Origin: Gammaproteobacteria bacterium
GTDB lineage: Bacteria > Gemmatimonadota > Gemmatimonadetes > Longimicrobiales > Gaopeijiaceae
Assembly: GCA_028819075.1 (NCBI GenBank)
Contig: JAPPMM010000043.1
Location: forward strand, 1-64,000
DNA length: 64,000 nt
Direction: 5' to 3'
Position 1 is the stretch's first letter. Each line of letters opens with the position of its first letter. Made by a program: the position numbers and the translations under genes. Below are positions 1 to 8,865 of this stretch, piece after piece. The notes under the pieces were generated by a model. The model had not been told where the DNA came from. It saw nothing but the letters and a program-made list of their open reading frames with translations, and ran no database searches.

Positions 1-151
1 CATCTTGGCACATCGCGATGCCGTCGGGAGGGGGCGACCACTCCATCGTACTTGTTCAGCCAGAGCGAGGAAGACGTCCACGGGAATGGTCCCGACCGTA
101 GCCTGACGACCTGGCTCTTGGCAACGTCAGCCTCCCCGGGGATCTCTCGGT

Positions 152-1804
152 TCACGGCTCAACCACGCTCTTCGCGTGTCTTGGGTAGAGGCTACTCAAG
201 TGTCGGTTCGCGGCCCGGGCGAGTAGAGTCCGGCGGGCTCTAAGGAACGCGAGGAAGTTGTCCACCTTCCATAGCTTCTCGTCCATTGGGATCCACTGGG
301 ACTCCAGAACCCTCGGATGTCGCTCGAGCACGAACCGGAAATAGCCGTGGCGGCCGATGCGGCGACGCACGGGGTCACTAGTGTCCTTGACATAGGGGGA
401 TGGTTCTGCCGGACAAGCCGCACCAATCCACTTGTCGCACCCAGGCGCTACGAAGCCGAGGTTCCCCAGAGCGTTGACTTGCGGTCGGGAGTACCCGACA
501 GCATAGAGTGCCCTCTTCGGAAAGATGGGGTGGACCTTCAGTTGGGCATCGCCGTCCGGCATGACCGCTCGAAGGTCGATTCCACTACAGAAATCCCTTG
601 CGCCGCCCGCGCGCGCCAGCCAGTAGAGAGTTGGATAGAGACGGGCCCCGATCGACCAGGAGTCGAAGTCGGCGGGCTCCACCTGCCGCCGACCCCACTT
701 GGTCCCTATGTCTCCGATCAACCGCTCAATCCCATCCATGGTGCCGTCCACCGACGCCAGATCTTGTTTGATGGCGGTCTCGGTCGAAGCGGAGAAGCGG
801 CCCCGCATCCCGGCCTGCAGAAACCAGTAGAGGAGCGAATCCCACTCCCACTCGTCGACGGGTTCCGGCCTGCGCAATTCCAAGTGGCGAACCATGACCG
901 GAAGCGCAAAGCGTCCGAACAGGACTCGGTCATGGTCCAGCCGCAGCCTGTGGTAGACGTGGTCCAAGCAGTGGCGCACATGATGGAAAGTGCGCTCCAG
1001 GCCGGCTCGTATCTCTTCGCGCGGAGCATCATGGAGTTGTCGAAAACCAGCCTCTCCGTTTGCGACCGCGTTCACACACCGAAGCAGCCAGCCCTCGGTA
1101 AAGCTGAATCCATAGTGGATTCGCAATCCCTTCAGCAAGCTCTGCATCTCCCCCTTTACATCGGGCCACTTGGCGGCGATCCGCGCCAGCGCAAGATCAC
1201 CGCTCGACAACTTGGTGCCCGCGCTGTTTAGGCGGTTGAATATGTCCAAGATCGTGCCAACGCTGTGGCCCTCATCGGTTATCTGCTCGATGTGCAGGTC
1301 TATGCCGGTTACGCCGAGTAGATGAAGCAGGCGGTTGTTGATCGTGATGAAATCGATGGGATCAAGCGTCTCGCCCGGGGCACCGAGCCTCTCGGCCAGC
1401 AAGTCGGCGAGTCCGCTAACCCCAGCCTTCATTACTCTGGTCACGTCGAACCAGAGTGGATCTTCCTTCATCTTGCTGGGCTGGAAGAACTCGAACCGCT
1501 CCTCTCCGGCGTGGAAATACAGGTCGGAGAATGGCTTTTCATCTCCGTTGAAGAAGTCCGGCACCTCGCCCTTGATTACCCCGTACAGCGAAGTCACGCG
1601 CTGTTGGCCGTCCAGCAGAAGTTCGGTAGGCCCTCCACGCTCAAGCGAGGTGATCCAGGTCAACAGGCTCCCCACCGGGTGTCTTCGGTAGAGCGAGTCG
1701 AAGAGCTCGCGTACCTGGCTCCGCTTCCACACGTACCCTCGCTGAAACGCGGGGAGGGTAATGTTGCCCGTTGCGACCTTGGCGAGGATGCCGGCGATCT
1801 TCAC
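152..1804 (-). CDS. DUF262 (GmrS-like) domain protein with HNH-like C-terminus
   Basis: This 550-residue protein starts at a GTG with GGGAG seven bases upstream. Residues 1-75 carry the DUF262/ParB-like signature: FQRGYVW near residue 19 and LLDGQQRVTSLYG at 63-75. A second conserved block, IFNRLNSAGTKLS, lies at 188-200. Near the C-terminus KVHPIFPKRAL (424-434) followed by N444 and N448 resembles the HxIFPK...N...N core of the His-Me finger nuclease half of GmrSD-type proteins. In this family the N-terminal half hydrolyses nucleotide and the C-terminal half cuts DNA; several members are anti-phage or modified-DNA restriction factors. The gene stands alone and is divergent from livG. By eye its codons are richer in A and T than those of its neighbours, which suggests recent acquisition. 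The fold assignment is good; a defence role is inferred. Confidence 0.8.
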   Translation of the reverse strand: MKIAGILAKVATGNITLPAFQRGYVWKRSQVRELFDSLYRRHPVGSLLTWITSLERGGPTELLLDGQQRVTSLYGVIKGEVPDFFNGDEKPFSDLYFHAGEERFEFFQPSKMKEDPLWFDVTRVMKAGVSGLADLLAERLGAPGETLDPIDFITINNRLLHLLGVTGIDLHIEQITDEGHSVGTILDIFNRLNSAGTKLSSGDLALARIAAKWPDVKGEMQSLLKGLRIHYGFSFTEGWLLRCVNAVANGEAGFRQLHDAPREEIRAGLERTFHHVRHCLDHVYHRLRLDHDRVLFGRFALPVMVRHLELRRPEPVDEWEWDSLLYWFLQAGMRGRFSASTETAIKQDLASVDGTMDGIERLIGDIGTKWGRRQVEPADFDSWSIGARLYPTLYWLARAGGARDFCSGIDLRAVMPDGDAQLKVHPIFPKRALYAVGYSRPQVNALGNLGFVAPGCDKWIGAACPAEPSPYVKDTSDPVRRRIGRHGYFRFVLERHPRVLESQWIPMDEKLWKVDNFLAFLRARRTLLARAANRHLSSLYPRHAKSVVEP

Positions 1805-1977
1805 TCAGTTACTCCCGCTTTGGTCAACAGAACGCCTGCCATGTTCCGATTGTCACGCGGGTGGGTGGCTCGGTCAAGAGTCGAATCAGCCCATGGGCAC
1901 ACCCTGTTTCGGAGTCGTGTTGTTCGGTCTATCCTTTTCGAACCGTCGCCCTTCGCCAATCGTTCTCAAGCCCGGCC
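1805..1977. other. Divergent intergenic region, DUF262 gene / livG
   Basis: These 173 bases separate the two outward-reading genes and should hold both promoters. The region is less GC-rich than the flanking genes. I could not find a convincing -35/-10 pair; TATCCT at 1930-1935 is a possible -10 for livG without a good -35. No hairpin or repeat stands out. Confidence 0.3.
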
Positions 1978-2817
1978 GTGCACCAACCAACACCTCTCCT
2001 CCAACTCAGCGGCCTCACCCTCCGCTTCGGGGGCGTGACCGCGCTCTCGGGGCTCAGCATGGAGGTGCGCGAGGCCGAACTGCTCGCGCTGATCGGGCCC
2101 AACGGGGCGGGCAAGACCAGCGTCCTGAACTGCATTTCCGGACTCTACCGCGCGCAGGAGGGGAGCATCACCCTGACCGGCCGCGACGGGACCTTGCACG
2201 CGCTCAACCGCCTGCCGCCGCACCGCATCGCCGCGCTGGGCGTCGCGCGCACCTTCCAGAACATCGAACTCTTCAAGCACATGACGGTGCTCGACAACCT
2301 CATGCTGGGCCGCCACGTGCACATGAAGGGCGGTGTGCTCAGCGGCGGGATCTACCTGGGCCGCCAGCGCCGCCGGGAGATCGAGCATCGGTGCTACGTG
2401 GAGGAGGTTATCGACTTCATGAACCTGGAGCCGTTGCGGAGCGCGGTGGTGGGCAACCTAGCCTACGGGAACCAGCGCCTGGTGGAGATGGCGCGCGCGC
2501 TGGCGCTCGACCCGCACCTCCTGCTGCTGGACGAGCCCACGGCGGGCATGAACGTCGAGGAGAAGGAGTCGATGGCGCGCTTCATCCTCGACGTGCACGA
2601 GGAGCGCGGCATCACCGTGGTGGTCATCGACCATGACATCGACGTGATCATGGACATCTCGGACCGGGTGGTGGTGCTGGACTTCGGGCGGCGGATCGCG
2701 CAGGGGAGCCCGGAGGAGGTCAGGAGCGACCCTGCGGTGATCGACGCCTACCTGGGGCACGCGCGGGGAGAGAACGAACCCGTGCGAGCGGAAAGACCAA
2801 CGTTACGTCAGGGTTGA
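1978..2817 (+). CDS. livG: ABC transporter ATP-binding protein, LivG family
   Basis: This is one of the two cytoplasmic ATPases of a branched-chain-amino-acid-type importer. The open frame extends further upstream, but similarity to LivG begins just after the GTG at 1978 (VHQPTPLLQLSGLTLRFGG), giving 279 residues. That start lacks a strong Shine-Dalgarno sequence. Walker A is GPNGAGKTS, the signature region reads YGNQRLVEMARAL instead of LSGGQ, as is usual in LivG, and Walker B is LLLLDEPTAG followed by a switch histidine in VVIDHDI. The LivG-typical insert (FQNIELFKHMTVLDNLM) is present. The stop overlaps the start of the acyl-CoA synthetase, so the two are translationally coupled. Confidence 0.93.
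   Translation: MHQPTPLLQLSGLTLRFGGVTALSGLSMEVREAELLALIGPNGAGKTSVLNCISGLYRAQEGSITLTGRDGTLHALNRLPPHRIAALGVARTFQNIELFKHMTVLDNLMLGRHVHMKGGVLSGGIYLGRQRRREIEHRCYVEEVIDFMNLEPLRSAVVGNLAYGNQRLVEMARALALDPHLLLLDEPTAGMNVEEKESMARFILDVHEERGITVVVIDHDIDVIMDISDRVVVLDFGRRIAQGSPEEVRSDPAVIDAYLGHARGENEPVRAERPTLRQG
2801..2815 (+). repeat. Copy A of a recurring CGTTACGTCAGGGTT motif
   Basis: The 15 bases CGTTACGTCAGGGTT lie over the last codons of livG. The core ACGTCAGGGTT recurs inverted at 10146-10156 and, with one mismatch over 15 bases, inverted at 21276-21290. All three copies sit at gene ends. The function is unknown and chance is not excluded. Confidence 0.3.
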
Positions 2818-4730
2818 GCGTGCCCCCACAACACTCTCGCGATACGCTCCCCGGCCTGCTCGCCCGACGAGCCGCGAGCCGCCCCGACGAGGTCGCGCTG
2901 CGCGAAAAGGAGTTCGGGATCTGGCAGGAGATCACCTGGACGGAGTACCTCGGCCGGGTACGGGCCTTCTCGCTGGGGCTGGCGGAGTTGGGCGCGGAAG
3001 AAGGGGACCGCATCGCGATCATCGGCGACAACCGGCCCGAGTGGATGATCGCCGAGCTCGCGGCCCAGGCGGCGGGCATCCTCCCTCTCGGGCTCTACCA
3101 GGACGCCATCGCGGACGAACTCGCCCGCATGCTGGAAGCCGCCGAGGCCCGCGTCGTGGTCGCGGAGGACCAGGAGCAGGTCGACAAGGTGCTGGAGGTG
3201 CGCGACCGGCTGCCCGGCCTGGAATACGTCGTGTATTACGATGCGCGCGGGATGTACGGGTACGAGGCGCCGGGGCTGATGTCGTTCGGGGAGATCGAGG
3301 CGCTGGGGGAGCGGCGGCACGAGCGATCGCCGCACGAGTTCAGCCGGCGACTCTCCGCAGTTCAGCCCGCCGACATCGCGCTGCTGTGCACGACTTCCGG
3401 CACGACCAGCATCCCCAAGCTGGCGATGCTCTCGCATGAGAACCTGATCGTGATGGCGTCCCAGTTGCGCACTGTGGATGCGATGAACCCGGGCGACGAA
3501 TTCGTGTCGTTCCTTCCGCTCGCCTGGATCGGTGAACAGATGGTGGCCGTGGCGAGCGGGCTTCTGGCGGGGTTCACGGTCAACTTCCCCGAGGAGACGG
3601 CGACCGCGCGCAAGGACATGCGTGAGATCGGGCCCGCTTTTCTCATGTCGCCCCCGCGCATCTGGGAGAACATGGTCTCGGACGTGCAGGTGATGGCCGA
3701 GGACACCACCCGGCTCAAGCGGTGGTTCTACGGCTGGGCCATGAAGCAGGGCGCGGCGACCGCCGAAGCGCGGTTTCGAGGACGGCGCATCGGTCCGGTC
3801 CGGCGCCTGGCCCATCGCCTCGCGGACTGGACGGTGTTTCACCCCATCCGCGACCAGCTTGGGCTCAACCGCGTCCGGCGCGCCTATACGGGAGGCGCCG
3901 CGCTGGGTCCCGACGTCTTCCGTTTCTATCACGCCATCGGGGTCAACCTGAAGCAGCTCTACGGCCAGACCGAGGTGTCGGGAATCTCGGTGGTGCACCG
4001 GGACGACGACATCCGCTTCCAGACCGTGGGGGTGCCGCTGCCCCGCACCGAGATCCGGATTTCGGACGAGGGCGAGATCCTCTGCCGGAGTCCCGCGGTG
4101 TTCCAGGGCTACTTCCGCAACCCCGCGGCCACCGCGGAGACGCTTGAAGACGGCTGGCTGCATTCGGGCGACGCCGGCTACTTCGACGAGAATGGCCACC
4201 TCGTCGTGATCGATCGCCTGGCCGACGTTATGAAGCTGGCGGACGGGACCCACTTCTCGCCGCAGTTCGTCGAGAACAAGCTCAAGTTCAGTCCCTACGT
4301 CGCCGAAGCGGTCGTCTTCGGGGGCGCCGGGGCTCCGTTCGTCACCGCGATGATCGCCATCGACATGGAGAACGCCGGGCAGTGGGCTGAGCGACACCGC
4401 ATTCCCTACACCACCTTCACGGACCTGGCGCGGCGGAGCGAGGTGTACGCGCTGGTCCGGGAGCACGTCGCTGAAGTGAACGAGGAGCTGCCCGAGGCCG
4501 CCCGCATCCATCGCTTCCTGCTTCTGCACAAGGAACTGCACGCCGACGACGCCGAGCTGACCCGCACGCGCAAGGTCCGGCGACGCCATATCGCGAACCG
4601 CTTCGCGGACATCATCGGCGCGCTGCAGAGGGAGGCCGAGTCGGTCACGGTAGCGACCGAGATCACGTATCAGGACGGGCGGACTGCCGCGGTGGAGCAC
4701 GATCTGCGCATCGAGACGATGGATACCTGA
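2814..4730 (+). CDS. Long-chain acyl-CoA synthetase (AMP-forming)
   Basis: This 638-residue enzyme activates a fatty or other carboxylic acid with ATP and CoA through an acyl-adenylate. The AMP-binding P-loop reads TTSGTTSIPK near residues 194-203, YGQTE lies near 383 and DGWLHSGDAGYFDENGH follows near 446. The C-terminal catalytic lysine region is shorter and less standard than in acetyl-CoA synthetases, as in FadD15/FACL-type enzymes. It starts with TTG at 2814, overlapping the livG stop, or with the in-frame GTG at 2820. Its place between livG and livH indicates that the imported substrate is probably an acid that is trapped as its CoA ester. The exact substrate cannot be read from sequence. 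Confidence 0.9.
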   Translation: MSVPPQHSRDTLPGLLARRAASRPDEVALREKEFGIWQEITWTEYLGRVRAFSLGLAELGAEEGDRIAIIGDNRPEWMIAELAAQAAGILPLGLYQDAIADELARMLEAAEARVVVAEDQEQVDKVLEVRDRLPGLEYVVYYDARGMYGYEAPGLMSFGEIEALGERRHERSPHEFSRRLSAVQPADIALLCTTSGTTSIPKLAMLSHENLIVMASQLRTVDAMNPGDEFVSFLPLAWIGEQMVAVASGLLAGFTVNFPEETATARKDMREIGPAFLMSPPRIWENMVSDVQVMAEDTTRLKRWFYGWAMKQGAATAEARFRGRRIGPVRRLAHRLADWTVFHPIRDQLGLNRVRRAYTGGAALGPDVFRFYHAIGVNLKQLYGQTEVSGISVVHRDDDIRFQTVGVPLPRTEIRISDEGEILCRSPAVFQGYFRNPAATAETLEDGWLHSGDAGYFDENGHLVVIDRLADVMKLADGTHFSPQFVENKLKFSPYVAEAVVFGGAGAPFVTAMIAIDMENAGQWAERHRIPYTTFTDLARRSEVYALVREHVAEVNEELPEAARIHRFLLLHKELHADDAELTRTRKVRRRHIANRFADIIGALQREAESVTVATEITYQDGRTAAVEHDLRIETMDT

Positions 4731-4734
4731 CTCT

Positions 4735-5607
4735 GTGGACATCTTCCTGCAACTGACGGTCTCCGGACTCAGCACGGGGATGATCTACGCCTTGGCGGCG
4801 GCGGGCTTCGTGGTCATCTACAAGGCCAGCGACGTCATCAACTTCGCCCAGGGCGACCTGCTCCTCCTCGGGACCTACCTGATCTTCTTCGCGGTGGCGC
4901 AGACCGGGCTGCCCTGGAGCGTGGGGGTCCTCGTGACCGTGCTGCTTGCCGTTGCGGTGGCCCTGGCGGTCGAACGCCTGGTGCTGCGGCCCCTGGTGGG
5001 CGAGCCCATCATCTCGATGATCATGGTGACCATCGGGCTGTCGTCGGTGCTCCGGGGCGCGATCAACGCCATCTGGGGCCCGAATCCGCGCGCGTTCGAG
5101 TCGTTCCTGCCCGCCGGCGACCTCGTCATCGGGCCGGCGGTGCTCTCGACGGCACGGGTGCTCTCCATCCCCATCGCGCTCGCGGTGCTGGCGGCGCTCG
5201 GGCTCTTCTTCCGCTACACCCGCGACGGCATCGCTATGCGCGCCATCGCCGACGACCAGCAGGCCGCGCTCAGCATGGGGATCAGCATTCCGCGCGTGTT
5301 CGGGGTTGCCTGGGGGCTGGCGGCCGCCTCGGCAGCGATCGGGGGCATCATGCTCGGCAACATCGTGGGGGTGAGCCCGAACGTGGCGGCCATCGGTCTG
5401 CGCGTCTTTCCGGTGGTGATCCTGGGCGGGCTGGACTCGATCAAGGGGGCCGTTGTCGGCGGCGCCATCATCGGGCTGCTGGAGGTATACGTCGGCTTTT
5501 ACGTGGGGCACGGGCTCAACCTGGTGGTCCCCTACCTGGTGCTCATCATGGTGCTGATGGTCCGGCCCTACGGCCTCTTCGGGAAGGAGATCATCGAGCG
5601 CGTATGA
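4735..5607 (+). CDS. livH: ABC transporter permease, LivH family
   Basis: This is an inner-membrane permease of 290 residues with about eight hydrophobic segments. The LivH landmarks are present: GMIYALAAAGFVVIYKAS at the N-terminus, INFAQGDLLLLG, GIAMRAIADDQQAA in the cytoplasmic coupling loop, and VVILGGLDSIKGAVVGG near the C-terminus. It starts with GTG five bases after the synthetase stop. It pairs with LivM to form the translocation pore. Confidence 0.93.
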   Translation: MDIFLQLTVSGLSTGMIYALAAAGFVVIYKASDVINFAQGDLLLLGTYLIFFAVAQTGLPWSVGVLVTVLLAVAVALAVERLVLRPLVGEPIISMIMVTIGLSSVLRGAINAIWGPNPRAFESFLPAGDLVIGPAVLSTARVLSIPIALAVLAALGLFFRYTRDGIAMRAIADDQQAALSMGISIPRVFGVAWGLAAASAAIGGIMLGNIVGVSPNVAAIGLRVFPVVILGGLDSIKGAVVGGAIIGLLEVYVGFYVGHGLNLVVPYLVLIMVLMVRPYGLFGKEIIERV

Positions 5608-5617
5608 GACTCTCCCC

Positions 5618-6691
5618 ATGAGCATGGAGTGCGGGGTCTTCCACACCCGCTACGAGTCCGACATGGGACTTCGGCCGCGGCCCGCACAGCGGATCCGGCT
5701 CGCGGCTCTCGCCCTCTTCGTGCTCGTCTTCCCCTTCCTGGCCAGCACCTACTGGCTGGATCTGGCCAACCAGGTGGCCATCGCCACCGTGGGCGCCATC
5801 GGACTCAACATCCTAGTGGGCTACACGGGCCAGATCTCGCTGGGCCAGGGCGCCTTCATGGCGATCGGGGCCTACACCGCCGGACTCCTGACCCTCAACT
5901 TCGGGGTCCCCTGGGGCGCGAGCGTGTTCTGCGCCTGCATTCTCACCGCCGTGGCGGGCACCTTCTTCGGGCTCCCTTCCCTGCGTCTCAAGGGCCTGTA
6001 CCTCGCCATTGCAACCCTGGCCGCGCAGGAGATCGTGGAGTGGGCGATGACCCACTGGACGGCAGTCACGGGCGGGACCGAGGCCATTGTCGTGCCCGCC
6101 CCGCGCCTGTTCGGCCTCCGCCTGAACAGCACCTTCAACTTTTACTGGCTGGCGGTACTCACGGCGGCCGGAACCGCGCTCTTCGCGGCCAACCTCTTCC
6201 GCAGCCGCATCGGCCGCGCCTTCGAGGCGGTGCGGGACCAGGACGTCGCGGCGAGCGTCATCGGGGTGGACGTCTTCCGCACCAAGCTGCTGGCTTTCGC
6301 GACCTCGTCGTTCTTCGTAGGGCTCGCGGGGGCGATGATCGCCTTCTACCGCAACATCGTCACCTGGGAGCGCTTCACGCTGAACACAAGCATCGTCTAC
6401 CTGGCGATGATCATCGTCGGCGGCCTGGGCTCGATCCGCGGATCGTTCCTGGGAGCGGCACTGATCACGTTGCTCCCGGCGCTGATCACCAACCTGGGGC
6501 GCGCCATCCAGGATACGGCTCCCGAGGCGGCTTCCCTTCTCCCCTACGCGCAGCAGGCGGTGTTCGGGATCGTGATCATCCTCTTCCTCATCTTCGAGCC
6601 CCGGGGACTGTCCAAACTGTGGGACAATGTGAAAGACTACTTTCATGTGTGGCCGTTTGCGTACCGGCGCGGCGAGAGCCGGGCTAATTGA
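5618..6691 (+). CDS. livM: ABC transporter permease, LivM family
   Basis: This is the second permease of the importer, 357 residues, with eight to ten membrane segments. Recognisable blocks are NILVGYTGQISLGQGAFMAIG, AFEAVRDQDVAASVIGVDVF (the EAA-like coupling loop) and MIIVGGLGSIRGSFLGA. The ATG at 5618 lies 10 bases after livH; an ATG at 5663 would drop a short polar leader and is equally possible because neither start has a strong ribosome site. The C-terminus (RGLSKLWDNVKDYF) is typical of LivM proteins linked to acid-CoA-ligase clusters. Confidence 0.92.
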   Translation: MSMECGVFHTRYESDMGLRPRPAQRIRLAALALFVLVFPFLASTYWLDLANQVAIATVGAIGLNILVGYTGQISLGQGAFMAIGAYTAGLLTLNFGVPWGASVFCACILTAVAGTFFGLPSLRLKGLYLAIATLAAQEIVEWAMTHWTAVTGGTEAIVVPAPRLFGLRLNSTFNFYWLAVLTAAGTALFAANLFRSRIGRAFEAVRDQDVAASVIGVDVFRTKLLAFATSSFFVGLAGAMIAFYRNIVTWERFTLNTSIVYLAMIIVGGLGSIRGSFLGAALITLLPALITNLGRAIQDTAPEAASLLPYAQQAVFGIVIILFLIFEPRGLSKLWDNVKDYFHVWPFAYRRGESRAN

Positions 6692-6703
6692 AGGAATGAG
6701 AAG

Positions 6704-7954
6704 ATGAGCGAGATGGACTGCGTGCACGCCGGGAACGGACGACGGGCGGTGGGATGGAGGAAGGCGCTGACGGAGGCTCGAGCGAAGAGGTGGGCCGCGG
6801 GCGTGGCGATGCTCCTTTGCGCCGCCTGCGGGGGCGACGGCGCCGAAGTGGACGACAACAGCATTACCGTGGGCGCCATCTTCGACCTGACCGGACCCAC
6901 GGCCGACGTCGGCACCGACTACGGTGACGGCGTGCGCGGCTTCGCCGACTGGATCAACGGGCAGGGGGGCATCGAGGGACGGCCGATCGACCTCATCTTC
7001 CAGGACTACGGATACCAGGTCGACCGCGCCGAGCAGCTCTACAGCCAGTTCGTGAGCGAGGGCGCGGTGATCTTCATGGGATGGGGCACGGGCGACACGG
7101 AGGCTCTGCGCATGCGCATCGCCGAGGACGAGATCCCTTTCAGTTCCGCGTCCCTGTCCCATCGGCTGGGGAATCCGGCCGAGGCCCCCTACAACTTCCT
7201 GCTGGCCACGACCTACAGCGACCAGTTCCGCATCGCCCTCGACTGGATCGCCACGAGCCACGGCGAGGGAACCCCGATCGTCGCGCTGATGCACAACGCG
7301 AGCCCCTTCGGGCTGTCGCCGGCGAACCAGGGCGGGATCGAGTTCGCCGAGACGCGGGGAATCGACCTCACGCTCTACGAGATGCCGCGCGGGGCGGTGG
7401 ACTTCACGGCCGAGCTCTCGCGCATCCGTCAGAGCGGCGCCCATTACGTCGTCTTCCAGAACACCTCCGGGCCGGCAGCGGTGGCGCTCCAGAACGCACG
7501 CAGCCTGGGGCTCGACGCCACCTTCTTCTGCCTCAACTGGTGCTCCAACGCGCAGGTCGTTCAACTGGCCGGAGAGGCGGCCGAGGGGCTCATGGGGACG
7601 ATGCCGTACGCGCCCCTGACGGTGGACGTGCCCGGGACGCGCGTGATTCACGACTATCTCGCCTCCAGGGGCGAGACCGCCGAGGGCAGGACCAATGCCT
7701 ACACCCAGGGCTGGTGGACCTTCGCGGCATTCGCCGAGGGGATGCGCCGGGTGCTGGCGGCGGGCCAGGAACTCACCGGGGCGAGTATCAAGGCGGCGCT
7801 CGAGACGCTGTCCGACTACGACATGGGCGGGGTGACCGCTCCCGTGACCCTCACTTCCACGGACCACCGCGGCTCCAAGGGGCTGCGCATCTTCCGGGTG
7901 GAGGGCGGGGTCTGGGTTCCGCTCACGGACTTCATCCAGGCGCCGGCGTCCTGA
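6704..7954 (+). CDS. ABC transporter substrate-binding lipoprotein, LivJ-like
   Basis: This 416-residue periplasmic binding protein (Peripla_BP_6 family) delivers substrate to the LivHM pore. The N-terminus has a basic region, a hydrophobic stretch and a lipobox LLCAAC near residues 37-42, so the mature protein should be a lipoprotein. The body begins ITVGAIFDLTGPTADVG and continues with INGQGGIEGRPI, the standard opening of Leu/Ile/Val-type receptors. AAGGAATGAGAAG precedes the ATG. It lies between livM and livF. The ligand is not predictable; the neighbouring CoA ligases suggest a carboxylic acid rather than an amino acid. Confidence 0.9.
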   Translation: MSEMDCVHAGNGRRAVGWRKALTEARAKRWAAGVAMLLCAACGGDGAEVDDNSITVGAIFDLTGPTADVGTDYGDGVRGFADWINGQGGIEGRPIDLIFQDYGYQVDRAEQLYSQFVSEGAVIFMGWGTGDTEALRMRIAEDEIPFSSASLSHRLGNPAEAPYNFLLATTYSDQFRIALDWIATSHGEGTPIVALMHNASPFGLSPANQGGIEFAETRGIDLTLYEMPRGAVDFTAELSRIRQSGAHYVVFQNTSGPAAVALQNARSLGLDATFFCLNWCSNAQVVQLAGEAAEGLMGTMPYAPLTVDVPGTRVIHDYLASRGETAEGRTNAYTQGWWTFAAFAEGMRRVLAAGQELTGASIKAALETLSDYDMGGVTAPVTLTSTDHRGSKGLRIFRVEGGVWVPLTDFIQAPAS

Positions 7955-7964
7955 GGGCGATGGG

Positions 7965-8822
7965 ATGACGGATTCGGCCTTCGGCCGGCGCGGCGCGGCG
8001 GAGTCGAATGGGCGCCCGGATGCAACGCCGCTCCTCAGCCTCAACAACATCGAAGTCCTCTACGACGACGTGATCCTCGTGCTGCGGGGATTGTCGCTCG
8101 AGGTGGCGGAAGGCAAGATCGCGGCTCTCCTGGGCTCCAACGGCGCGGGAAAGACGACGACCCTCAAGGCCATTTCGGGGCTGCTGTACGTCGAAGACGG
8201 CGAGGTCAGCGACGGGACCATCGTCTTCGACGGCGAGGAGATCCAGGGGATGGACGCCCACCGCATCGTGGAGAAGGGAGTCTTCCAGGTGCTGGAGGGA
8301 CGGCGGGTCTTCGAGCACCTGACCGTGCGCGAGAACCTGCAGGCGGGGGCGTACACACGCGGGACGCGGCGCGGCCTGAACGCGGAGACGGACAGGGTCT
8401 ACCACTACTTTCCGGCGCTGGCCGAGCGGCGCGGGCAGCTCGCGGGTCATCTCTCGGGCGGCGAGCAGCAGATGCTGGCGCTGGGACGGGCGCTGATGGC
8501 ATCTCCGCGCATGATGCTGCTCGACGAGCCCTCCCTCGGGCTGGCTCCGATGCTGGTTGAGAACATCTTCGAGATCGTGCGGCGCATCAATCGCGAGGAA
8601 GGGACCACGATTCTGCTGGTCGAGCAGAATGCACGCATCGCCCTGTCGGTGGCCGACTACGGCTACATCATGGAGGGAGGCCGGGTCGTGCTGGAGGGCG
8701 CCGCAGAGGAATTGCGCACCAACGAGGACGTGAAGGAATTCTACCTGGGGCTGGGCGATGGCGGACGGCGGTCGTACCGGGACGTGAAGCACTATCGGCG
8801 GCGGAAGCGGTGGTTGTCGTGA
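7965..8822 (+). CDS. livF: ABC transporter ATP-binding protein, LivF family
   Basis: This is the second ATPase of the importer, 285 residues. Walker A is GSNGAGKTTTLK, the signature is LSGGEQQMLALGRAL and Walker B is MMLLDEPSLGLAP; LVEQNA contains the position usually occupied by the switch residue. The Q-loop region (VFQVLEGRRVFEHLTV) and the basic C-terminal tail (DVKHYRRRKRW) match LivF proteins found beside PaaK-type ligases. It follows the binding protein by 10 bases. Confidence 0.93.
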   Translation: MTDSAFGRRGAAESNGRPDATPLLSLNNIEVLYDDVILVLRGLSLEVAEGKIAALLGSNGAGKTTTLKAISGLLYVEDGEVSDGTIVFDGEEIQGMDAHRIVEKGVFQVLEGRRVFEHLTVRENLQAGAYTRGTRRGLNAETDRVYHYFPALAERRGQLAGHLSGGEQQMLALGRALMASPRMMLLDEPSLGLAPMLVENIFEIVRRINREEGTTILLVEQNARIALSVADYGYIMEGGRVVLEGAAEELRTNEDVKEFYLGLGDGGRRSYRDVKHYRRRKRWLS

Positions 8823-8865
8823 AGGGCACGCCCGACATCGCACCGGGATTGAGGCCGAGGTCGTC

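Noticed and set aside
1915-1977. Possible sigma70 promoter for livG with TATCCT at 1930-1935
   Set aside because: No acceptable -35 box lies 16-18 bases upstream, so it is not listed as a promoter.
2808-4775. A 655-codon minus-strand frame opposite the acyl-CoA synthetase
   Set aside because: The plus-strand protein has all adenylation motifs; the minus-strand product is Arg/His/Asp-rich and unstructured.
5813-8050. A 745-codon minus-strand frame across livM, the binding protein and livF
   Set aside because: It is antisense to three well-conserved transporter genes and shows no domain.
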